DNA of 64,000 bases, taken from Bacteroidota bacterium. GTDB taxonomy: Bacteria; Bacteroidota; Bacteroidia; Cytophagales; Cyclobacteriaceae. The notes beneath the pieces are model-generated. The model did no database searches. It had not been told where the DNA came from and saw nothing but the letters and a program-made list of their open reading frames with translations. The translations under genes were made by a program, and so were the position numbers. Position 1 is the first letter of the stretch, and every line of letters starts with the position of its first letter. The stretch spans positions 1-64,000 of the forward strand of contig JAJRQT010000016.1 in NCBI GenBank assembly GCA_024280115.1. The letters run 5' to 3'. Below are positions 17,672 to 24,570 of the stretch, piece after piece.

Positions 17672-18169
17672 ATGAGAAAATTAGCTTATGCACTTTTGTT
17701 ATTGCCAGCTATTATCAGTTGTAATTCCGGTAGCAATAACTCAGCAAAAAACATTGCACTGATCGAAAAATATGTGCGATCAGTAGAGCAATTGGATTAC
17801 AGCACGATGGAATCCTTACTGGATGACGACTATTTTGGGTATGGCCCTTCTTATGGTGACTCTATTGGAAAAGTACAGGCCGTGGAAAACTGGAAAGCCA
17901 ATGTTGAAAGCTTGTATAAAAGCATCAAATACAACAAATCCAGAAATGTAGCGGTGACAATTACAACTGGTGATAACCAGGGAGATTGGGTATCAAACTG
18001 GGGAGAGCTTCATATTGTTTATAAAGATGGGAAGGGGGCAGTGAATTTATGGGCTAATACAACCTACCAAATTGAGAATAACAAAATCATCAAAAGTTAT
18101 ACTTTTTACAATGAAGCTGATGCCCTGAGTCAATTGGGCTATGTTTTTATTAATCCAAATAATCTTTAA
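17672..18169 (+). CDS. NTF2/SnoaL-like lipoprotein
   Basis: 165 residues with lipobox IISC at Cys17 after MRKLAYALLLLPA. The mature domain starts with a helix (NIALIEKYVRSVEQLDYSTMESLLDDDYF), the usual opening of an NTF2-like cone fold. A Y-G-P region and then strands (NWGELHIVYKDG, VNLWANTTYQIENNKIIKSYTFYNEADAL) follow. The layout fits SnoaL-like ligand-binding or enzyme domains, but no catalytic residues can be assigned. Membrane tethering is inferred from the lipobox. It sits between outer-membrane genes on the same strand. Confidence 0.65.
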   Translation: MRKLAYALLLLPAIISCNSGSNNSAKNIALIEKYVRSVEQLDYSTMESLLDDDYFGYGPSYGDSIGKVQAVENWKANVESLYKSIKYNKSRNVAVTITTGDNQGDWVSNWGELHIVYKDGKGAVNLWANTTYQIENNKIIKSYTFYNEADALSQLGYVFINPNNL

Positions 18170-18186
18170 AAATTAAATTAAAAAAA

Positions 18187-18699
18187 ATGAAAAGAGTTAA
18201 ATCAATATTGATAGTTACTGTTTTATGGCTGGGTTTCAATCAATTATATGGACAGGATGCACAGCCTACGAGTACGATTGCCAAAGGACTGGGACTTTAT
18301 GTATTCCCATCAAACAACCAGGACCAGGCAACACAGGATGCCGATGAAATGGCATGCTACAAATGGGCAAAGGAACAAACCGGGGTTGATCCCATTAATC
18401 CACCGGAAGTCCAGGCAGCAGAGGTAGATCGCTCTGTGGACGGGACGGCAGTAAGAGGAGCCGCTAGAGGCGCTGCTGCGGGAGCTGCGATTGGGGCCAT
18501 AGCCGGTGATGCAGGACAAGGAGCAGCAATTGGCGCAGTAGCCGGTGGGCTTAGAGGAAGAAGGGCCAAAGTAGTAGGTGATGAAATGGAACAACAGGCC
18601 AATAACCAGAATGCCGCAGCTCAGACTCAGGCGATGATGGATAACTTTAATAAGGCTTTCTCTGCTTGTTTGGAGGGTAAAGGATATACGGTTAAATAG
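18187..18699 (+). CDS. Glycine-zipper (YMGG-like) exported protein
   Basis: 170 residues with a signal peptide (ending LYGQ). A conserved-looking region follows (LYVFPSNNQDQ, DEMACYKWAKEQTGVDP), then a glycine zipper of alternating Gly/Ala at about residues 90-120 (GAARGAAAGAAIGAIAGDAG and GAAIGAVAGG). The C-terminal helix ends with FSACLEGKGYTVK. Proteins of this build are annotated YMGG-like or glycine-zipper family and insert in or span envelope membranes. A Cys pair at roughly 57 and 163 could form a disulphide. Its GC content by eye is higher than in the genes before 18000, at about the point where the sequence character of the block changes. Confidence 0.7.
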   Translation: MKRVKSILIVTVLWLGFNQLYGQDAQPTSTIAKGLGLYVFPSNNQDQATQDADEMACYKWAKEQTGVDPINPPEVQAAEVDRSVDGTAVRGAARGAAAGAAIGAIAGDAGQGAAIGAVAGGLRGRRAKVVGDEMEQQANNQNAAAQTQAMMDNFNKAFSACLEGKGYTVK

Positions 18700-18705
18700 T
18701 ATAAT

Positions 18706-19278
18706 ATGATTTTCAGTTTTAAACTACCTGTCCTTCAATTATTGATTTTATGCTTTCTTTTGTTCTCATTGAGTTCTTTTGCTCAAAAGTCAGAAGAAAA
18801 TATTGAGGAGGACAATGATACTGAAAAATTTGTCCATCACAAGATCTCCCTTATTATAAGCCATACGCATATTCCAAAAGGAAATAGTTCTGTTCAAAAT
18901 GAAACATTCCTGATTGTTCCTTCCTGGGGAATGAATTACGAATACTGGTTCAATGAAAGGTGGGCTGTCGGACTGCACAGTGATATGGAGATATCGACAT
19001 ATATTATAGTTAATGAACATGGTAGGGAAATTGAAAGGGAACGTCCGATTATTTCGACTATAGTAGGAATTTACAAACCAAATAAACTAATAAATCTGAT
19101 TGCCGGTATTGGGAGAGAGTTTGAAAAAAATGAAAATTTTTGGGTTTTCAGGCTAGGTTTTGATTTAGAATTTGAAATGCACAATAGATGGGAACTATCT
19201 CCAAGTTTGATCTATGATATAAAAGAATCTGTTTACGATTCCTGGACTATTGGATTAGGGGTAAGCAAACACTTTTAA
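18706..19278 (+). CDS. Small outer-membrane beta-barrel protein
   Basis: 190 residues with a signal peptide (LLILCFLLFSLSSFA, then QKSEE), an acidic linker and about eight predicted strands such as LIISHTHIPKG, FLIVPSWGMNYEYWFNERWAVG, STIVGIYKP, LINLIAGIGREF and a terminal WTIGLGVSKHF ending in Phe. This is the layout of small 8-strand outer-membrane barrels common in Bacteroidota. No specific family or function is recognised. It starts 6 nt after the glycine-zipper gene and is followed 6 nt later by a BamA-like gene, so the three are tightly linked. Confidence 0.6.
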   Translation: MIFSFKLPVLQLLILCFLLFSLSSFAQKSEENIEEDNDTEKFVHHKISLIISHTHIPKGNSSVQNETFLIVPSWGMNYEYWFNERWAVGLHSDMEISTYIIVNEHGREIERERPIISTIVGIYKPNKLINLIAGIGREFEKNENFWVFRLGFDLEFEMHNRWELSPSLIYDIKESVYDSWTIGLGVSKHF

Positions 19279-19284
19279 AGAAAT

Positions 19285-20736
19285 ATGAATTTTAAGAATT
19301 TGCATCCTGAAAAAAGGAATACCCCTTTCCGGGGAATACAAATAGAATTTTCATTATTTCTGTATTCAGCTGTAATATTTTTAACCTTGAATACTCCTGG
19401 ATATTCTCATAATTCTACGAAAAAGACGATAAACACCATAGTTAGGGTCAGCATTGAGAAGACTACCGATCACACCACAGGATTTGAACAGCCCATTTTT
19501 TCTGAAGACAACTTCTGCCTGGAAACTTATATCGAAACAAAGCATGAACTCTGGATCAACCGGAAAAATTTGAATGATAACCCGGATGATATATATAATG
19601 TTAGTCTTTATTTGGCTAACGGAGACAAGCCCTCAAAAAACACACGGAAATTTGTGAGATTTGTAAATGAATCACAAAGCCCGAAAAAGCCCGGACTGTT
19701 TATCGACAGCTTAGATCATGCCATCGATCTGAGCAAGTGGTTACTGGATGTCCATGGGTTTATTCCGGTGATATCTCCAATTACAGAGCCAGCAGTTGGC
19801 TATGGCGCTGCTCTGGCCGGAATGTTTTTTATTCCAAAGAAAAAAACAGATGCACAAAAATTTCAAATGCCCGATATTGTAGGCGCTGCCGGAGGACTTA
19901 CAGGAAATGGTACCTGGTTCGGTGGGGCAGGGTATATCGGTTTCTGGAAAAAAGATCAAATTCGGTACCGGGGAATTGTTGGGTATGGAGATATAAAATT
20001 AAAATATTACGGTACAGGAGTGAACTCATTTTCTGAAAATTCTACAGATTTCAATATTGGCAGTTACTTCTTTTTGCTGCAGGCTATTTTTAGAATGGGT
20101 GAAAGCAGTTTCTTTTTAGGTGGTAAGTATCAACTTGGAAAAGCTACAATTACTGCTTTTGATGAAGGCATAATACCAGATAGAGATATCGAACTTATAA
20201 ACAGTGGAATAGGATTAATTGCTGAATTTGAAAACTTCAATAATGTGCTCTCTCCAACCTCCGGATTACGAGTAAACCTGACCTATGATCAGTTTTTACA
20301 AGGTTTAGGCAGCGACCGTGATTTTGGGCGCTTTACCTTTTTTACACACTACTACATTCCTGTCAACAAATTTTGGGATTCGGGATTTAGGATAGAATCT
20401 CAGTTGGCAACGGGAGATCCGCCATTCTATATGTTACCTTTTTTAAATCTGCGTGGTATCCCGGTCATGCGGTATCAGGGAGAACTGACTGCTTTGGTAG
20501 AAACGGAGCAACTTTTCATGTTAACAAAAAGATGGGGTGTTGTTGGCTTTGCCGGTTACGGTAAGGCATTCAGGTCGCTGGATGAATTGTCTGAGGGTTC
20601 ATCAGCCTGGAATGTGGGAACTGGTTTCCGGTATCTGATTGCCCGCTTGCTCGGTTTAAAAATGGGTATGGACATAGCAAGAGGGCCTGAGGATTGGGCA
20701 ATTTATGTTGTTGTCGGTAGCTCGTGGCTTAAATGA
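19285..20736 (+). CDS. BamA/TamA-type outer-membrane barrel
   Basis: 483 residues. An N-terminal hydrophobic segment (IEFSLFLYSAVIFLTLNTPGYS) acts as signal sequence, but it starts late at about residue 23. A polar region of about 110 residues follows, then an Omp85-type barrel: FIPVISPITEPAVGYGAALAGMFFIPK, GGLTGNGTWFGGAGYIGFW, PTSGLRVNLTYDQF, FYMLPFLNLRGIPVMRYQGE (loop-6 region with R-G-x-P-x-x-R-Y) and a final strand AIYVVVGSSWLK. No POTRA domain is evident. It is similar in design to the protein at 12798 but distinct. Partners are unknown. The next gene overlaps only if an unlikely early start is used. Confidence 0.75.
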   Translation: MNFKNLHPEKRNTPFRGIQIEFSLFLYSAVIFLTLNTPGYSHNSTKKTINTIVRVSIEKTTDHTTGFEQPIFSEDNFCLETYIETKHELWINRKNLNDNPDDIYNVSLYLANGDKPSKNTRKFVRFVNESQSPKKPGLFIDSLDHAIDLSKWLLDVHGFIPVISPITEPAVGYGAALAGMFFIPKKKTDAQKFQMPDIVGAAGGLTGNGTWFGGAGYIGFWKKDQIRYRGIVGYGDIKLKYYGTGVNSFSENSTDFNIGSYFFLLQAIFRMGESSFFLGGKYQLGKATITAFDEGIIPDRDIELINSGIGLIAEFENFNNVLSPTSGLRVNLTYDQFLQGLGSDRDFGRFTFFTHYYIPVNKFWDSGFRIESQLATGDPPFYMLPFLNLRGIPVMRYQGELTALVETEQLFMLTKRWGVVGFAGYGKAFRSLDELSEGSSAWNVGTGFRYLIARLLGLKMGMDIARGPEDWAIYVVVGSSWLK

Positions 20737-20739
20737 AAC

Positions 20740-20747
20740 TATATTTG
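20740..20747 (+). promoter_or_regulatory. Candidate Bacteroidota -7 element (TATATTTG)
   Basis: The octamer matches TAnnTTTG exactly and lies 12 nt before the ATG at 20759. The nearest upstream TTG (20711-20713) is spaced about 26 nt away, longer than usual, so this is a weak call. Confidence 0.25.
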
Positions 20748-20758
20748 CAAAAAAAACG

Positions 20759-21490
20759 ATGAGAAAGTATTTACTGATTATAGCACTATTATTTGTGAGC
20801 GCAGAATCACAATCTCAAGTATTGATATCACTGTTGCTGGGTGATAAATTAAATTCTGACGGACTGGAGTTTGGTCTGGAAGGTGGGTTCAACTGGACAA
20901 AGATATCCGGAATGGAAACCAATACTTATGCGAGAAAATGGAACCTGGGCTTTTATTTCGATATCCGCATGAAAGACCAATGGTCTTTTTATACCGGCGT
21001 CTTAGTGAAGTCAAATTTGGGAGTTGATAAACTTACAGATAATGACCTTGAGCTTCTCGGAGCTACAATCTATAAAGACTTTAATGACTTCAGCCAACGA
21101 GCGAAAGGGGATTACAGCCAGAAAATAAATTCTTTTATAGTACCGGTTCTGGTGAAATATAAGTTTAAAAACAATATATATGTAGAAGCCGGACCTCAAT
21201 TTGCGTGGATGTACAATGCGTGGATAGAATTCGAATCGGATATTGATGGTAGAGATGCAATAATTAAGGAATACAATAAAGACAATATAAACAAGGTGGA
21301 TGCGGGAATTTTGGGTGGTCTTGGCTATAAGTTCCGGAAAGGCCCCGGATGGACTTTAGGCGCCAAGTATTACTATGGTTTTGTGAATGTTTATAAAGAT
21401 CGGGACGGGACTAATAATAGTGCAATATTCTTGAAATTAAATATTCCTATAGGAGCGGGTAAAAAAAATGAAAAAGAGCAAAAAGGATAA
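20759..21490 (+). CDS. PorT-like outer-membrane beta-barrel protein
   Basis: ATG 20759 is chosen over an upstream in-frame start at 20705 because it directly precedes a signal peptide (MRKYLLIIALLFVSAES, then QSQ), giving 243 residues. The mature part has the outer-membrane beta-barrel plan seen in PorT-type proteins: GLEGGFNWTKISGM, KWNLGFYFDIRMKDQWSFYTGV, SFIVPVLVKYKFKNNIYVEAGPQFAWMY, DAGILGGLGYKFRKGPGWTLGAKYYYG. The short-range pattern of G-x-x-x-W/Y and amphipathic strands supports a barrel. Function is not determinable. Confidence 0.7.
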   Translation: MRKYLLIIALLFVSAESQSQVLISLLLGDKLNSDGLEFGLEGGFNWTKISGMETNTYARKWNLGFYFDIRMKDQWSFYTGVLVKSNLGVDKLTDNDLELLGATIYKDFNDFSQRAKGDYSQKINSFIVPVLVKYKFKNNIYVEAGPQFAWMYNAWIEFESDIDGRDAIIKEYNKDNINKVDAGILGGLGYKFRKGPGWTLGAKYYYGFVNVYKDRDGTNNSAIFLKLNIPIGAGKKNEKEQKG

Positions 21491-21518
21491 GTTTTAATCT
21501 AATTGAAATTTTTAATAT

Positions 21519-22562
21519 ATGAAAATCACACACAAATTCTCATTATCAGTAATTTTAGCATTTTTATTGTTGTCACATCACGGCTATACACAATATGCAT
21601 CCAAAAAAGTGAAATCAAAACACCAGATTTATACAGATAGCATCAAACAGGTAAAATACGATTATACCTTCCCTATTTGGGGGCAGACAGTATATAAAAA
21701 AGGATTTGACATCCCCTATCCTATCGGAATTATGGGCAATTTTATTTGGATGGATCAGGGGCTTATTATTGATAATTTGCAGCTCGGCCTGCAGTCTGAA
21801 AATCAGGATATCCCATTAACTCCTGTTGATTTTATTGGTTTTGGAGATAATACTAACACCTCCTATACAGTCAATGTAAGGCCCGATATCTGGGTACTCC
21901 CATTTTTAAATGTGTATGGATTATTTGGGAAAGGCAACTCCCGTACAGAGGTCAACCTGGTAAAACCTGTCGAATTTAAATCTGTGGTAGAGCAAGGTGT
22001 TCGTACCCTGGGCTTTGGTGTAATGGGAGCTGGCGGAATAGGCCCTGTCTGGTTTTCGGTTGACGCCAATTTCACGTGGAACAAACCAGAGTTGCTTGAA
22101 GAGGCCACCAGGGTAAATATATTGGGACTGCGTATAGGGCATACTTTTGTTTTTAAAAATAAACCTGACCGCAACTTTGCCGTTTGGGCAGGTGGGATGC
22201 GCCTGCACATGGCCACAGAAACGGCAGGGGCAATAAAAATGATTGACGCTCTACCACCCGAGACATGGGATCGTAGAGATGAAATTGTAACTGATTATTG
22301 GAATTGGTATGATAACGAAGCTACAATACCTCAAAAGATAGTTGCAGATAAAATACTTACCCCAATCGTGGACCGGCTTGAACAAGCTGATGGCGATTCC
22401 GTGATTTCTTACGGAATGGATAAACAGACCAAAGAATTATGGAACGGGATTATTGGAGCTCAGTTTCAGCTAAATAAAAGGTGGATGCTCCGTACGGAAT
22501 GGGGTGTTATAGGTGATCGGAAATCGGCACTTGCTTCCGTGAATTACAGGTTTTTGATGTAA
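21519..22562 (+). CDS. Exported outer-membrane protein, unknown family
   Basis: 347 residues with a signal peptide (LSVILAFLLLSHHGYT, then QYASKK). The mature protein contains barrel-like strands: FPIWGQTVYKKGFDIPYPIGIMGNFIWM, LQLGLQSENQDIPLTPVDFIGFG, YTVNVRPDIWVLPFLNVYGLFG, VMGAGGIGPVWFSVDANFTW, LGLRIGHTFVFK. Near the end is a helical insertion of about 70 residues (ETWDRRDEIVTDYWNWYDNEA and following), then final strands WMLRTEWGVIGD and ASVNYRFLM. I do not recognise a named family. The large insertion before the last strands is unusual for such a barrel and may form a plug or surface domain. Confidence 0.6.
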   Translation: MKITHKFSLSVILAFLLLSHHGYTQYASKKVKSKHQIYTDSIKQVKYDYTFPIWGQTVYKKGFDIPYPIGIMGNFIWMDQGLIIDNLQLGLQSENQDIPLTPVDFIGFGDNTNTSYTVNVRPDIWVLPFLNVYGLFGKGNSRTEVNLVKPVEFKSVVEQGVRTLGFGVMGAGGIGPVWFSVDANFTWNKPELLEEATRVNILGLRIGHTFVFKNKPDRNFAVWAGGMRLHMATETAGAIKMIDALPPETWDRRDEIVTDYWNWYDNEATIPQKIVADKILTPIVDRLEQADGDSVISYGMDKQTKELWNGIIGAQFQLNKRWMLRTEWGVIGDRKSALASVNYRFLM

Positions 22563-22695
22563 TCCTACTTTGTTTAGTATATGAAAACGCCGTTGCTGTG
22601 TGTTGTCACTAGTAACAATTTGCAGAGATTCCTGTTGATGAATAAATGACGATACTGGAGAAATCAGAATATATTTTTATTAAACCTACTATACA

Positions 22696-23787
22696 ATGAG
22701 AAAAATCGCAATTTCCTCATGTCTTACCTTTTTCCTTATCCTCAGTTTCATCAACCTGGAGGCCCAAATTCATGACTTTGATTCTTTATATGAGCATTCA
22801 AAAGCATTTAAAAAGCACTCAAAATCCATGCTGGATACAATGGACTTTTTTAACAATGATAAGATTTTGAATATTACCATTGAATCCGATTTCAAAAACC
22901 TGGTAAAGAGAAAATATAAAGATGAATATCAACCGGCTATTATAAAATATGACCTGAACGATACCATTACAGTTACGCGAAACATTAAGATCAAACCCAG
23001 GGGAAATATGCGGAAAGGGAGTTGTTTTTTTCCTCCTTTAAAGCTCAATTTTTTGAAAGATGAAATGGTTGTGAAGCAATTGAAAGAGTTTGATAAAATG
23101 AAAATGGTCCTTAATTGCAAGAATGGAAGTGTCTATGAACAATACCTGCTTTCGGAATACTATGTGTATAAGATTTTAAATATCCTTACTGAGTATAGCT
23201 TTCGTGTCAGGCTTATAAATGTGACGTATGTTGATGCGGGTGAAAAATATAAAACCGCAACCAGGTTTGCTTTTATTATTGAAAATAAGGAGCAGATGGC
23301 AGAGCGGCTAAACTCCATCCCTATCGACAATAAGAATGTCAGGGATCAATTGACTGATATTCCGACGCTTGTCAATGGATATCTGTTTCAGTATTTAATT
23401 GGCAATACAGACTGGTCTATCCCCGGGAGACACAATATACAATTGATCAAATCCAAAGATCCGACAATTTCCAAACCCTACGTGATCCCTTATGATTTTG
23501 ACTATGCCGGAATTGTGAACGCCAACTATGCAGTTCCGGATGAAAATTTGGGAACAGAAAGCGTAACAGAACGAGTTTACCGCGGTGTCTGCATGCCGGA
23601 ATCTGAAATGAAAAATGCCGCTAAACACCTGATCGATAGTAAAGATAGAATTTATGCGCTTTATCAATCTTCTGATCTTCTCGATAAAAATAATAATCGA
23701 CGTACTTTGCAATATTTAGATGAATTTTTCAATATTATCGAAAGTGAAAACAGCCTGAAAAGATATATAATCGATAATTGTCGATAG
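22696..23787 (+). CDS. Exported CotH-like (atypical kinase fold) protein, tentative
   Basis: 363 residues with a signal peptide ending in LEAQ. The order of motifs recalls the CotH family of atypical protein kinases: a strand with IKPRGNMRKGSCFFPPLKLNF (compare the RG..R...K.s....F strand), a helix with NGSVYEQYLLSEYYVYKIL, FRVRLINVTYVD, FAFIIENKEQMAERL, then GNTDWSIPGRHNIQLIK and YVIPYDFDYAGIVN, equivalent to the NWD...N and PWDFD metal-binding segments. Similarity is remote and is my inference. If right, it would be a secreted kinase-like enzyme, and the DFD motif would bind the metal. It stands apart by 133 nt from the upstream gene. Confidence 0.5.
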   Translation: MRKIAISSCLTFFLILSFINLEAQIHDFDSLYEHSKAFKKHSKSMLDTMDFFNNDKILNITIESDFKNLVKRKYKDEYQPAIIKYDLNDTITVTRNIKIKPRGNMRKGSCFFPPLKLNFLKDEMVVKQLKEFDKMKMVLNCKNGSVYEQYLLSEYYVYKILNILTEYSFRVRLINVTYVDAGEKYKTATRFAFIIENKEQMAERLNSIPIDNKNVRDQLTDIPTLVNGYLFQYLIGNTDWSIPGRHNIQLIKSKDPTISKPYVIPYDFDYAGIVNANYAVPDENLGTESVTERVYRGVCMPESEMKNAAKHLIDSKDRIYALYQSSDLLDKNNNRRTLQYLDEFFNIIESENSLKRYIIDNCR

Positions 23788-23867
23788 AAATTTTTTGTTA
23801 TATTAACAGCCGCTTTTACTTTAATGCATAAAATTATTTATTGATTTAAATCCTAAAACCCACTATC

Positions 23868-24350
23868 ATGTTTAAAAAGCTCGGATGTTTATTGCCTGTA
23901 CTGGCTGTATTACTTATTTTAACATATATCAGTATCAAGCAAGGTTACAATACAATTTTTCATGAAGACTGGTCGGAGAATTATACTACAAAAACAGCTC
24001 TTGTAATTGACATTGCTATAGATTCTTCTCTTTCACATGATGGCTCAGGTTTCAGCTATTGGAACTATTTATTTAATCCTGTTGTAGAATATGAATTAAA
24101 TGGTAAAGATGTCATAGATACCATAGTTTTTATGACTTCCTATGAAGAATTCAATTGGTACGCCGGAGATAGTATATTAATAAACGTAAATAAATTTAAT
24201 GGTAATCTTTCCAAGGATATTGACACCGACAGAAGCGCAACAGGTGTAGTAAATATTATCATGGGCCTTGTTTTTCTTTTCCTTTTCTATCTCATTATTC
24301 GTTCAATTCTCAGGAAACGTGGAGCAAAGAAGGAAGAAGCAAAACAATAG
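23868..24350 (+). CDS. DUF3592-like membrane protein
   Basis: 160 residues with a membrane helix at each end (LGCLLPVLAVLLILTYISI and VVNIIMGLVFLFLFYLIIRSIL) and an extracytoplasmic beta-rich middle. The middle carries the DUF3592 pattern: ALVIDIAID, NPVVEYELNGKDVIDTIVF and AGDSILINVNKFNGN. The basic tail KKRGAKKEEAKQ-like end is cytoplasmic. The role of DUF3592 proteins is unknown. It is the last gene of the + strand exported-protein block and is followed by a strong hairpin. Confidence 0.6.
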   Translation: MFKKLGCLLPVLAVLLILTYISIKQGYNTIFHEDWSENYTTKTALVIDIAIDSSLSHDGSGFSYWNYLFNPVVEYELNGKDVIDTIVFMTSYEEFNWYAGDSILINVNKFNGNLSKDIDTDRSATGVVNIIMGLVFLFLFYLIIRSILRKRGAKKEEAKQ

Positions 24351-24370
24351 ATGCAATTCTTCCCCCCTCT

Positions 24371-24393
24371 GGGTGTAGAATTTTTCTACACCC
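24371..24393. terminator. Terminator-like hairpin between convergent genes
   Basis: GGGTGTAGAA (24371-24380) pairs perfectly with TTCTACACCC (24384-24393) around TTT. It lies after the DUF3592 gene and before the 3' end of the oppositely oriented TonB receptor gene. No T tract follows on either strand, so the terminator call rests on the stem and its position. The remaining bases to 24570 show no gene. Confidence 0.5.
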
Positions 24394-24570
24394 AAATATT
24401 TATCTACTTAAAATGAAAAAATTTGCAATCTGTACTCTAAAATCAAATAAAATCATTTTGAAATGTAATACGGTTTAGTATGAAACCTTGCTGGAATGGC
24501 AAGCTTATAGGAAAAAGAAATGATATGAAGGTGTAGTTGCAAACTACACATAGTAAGGTAGGCGCCTATT

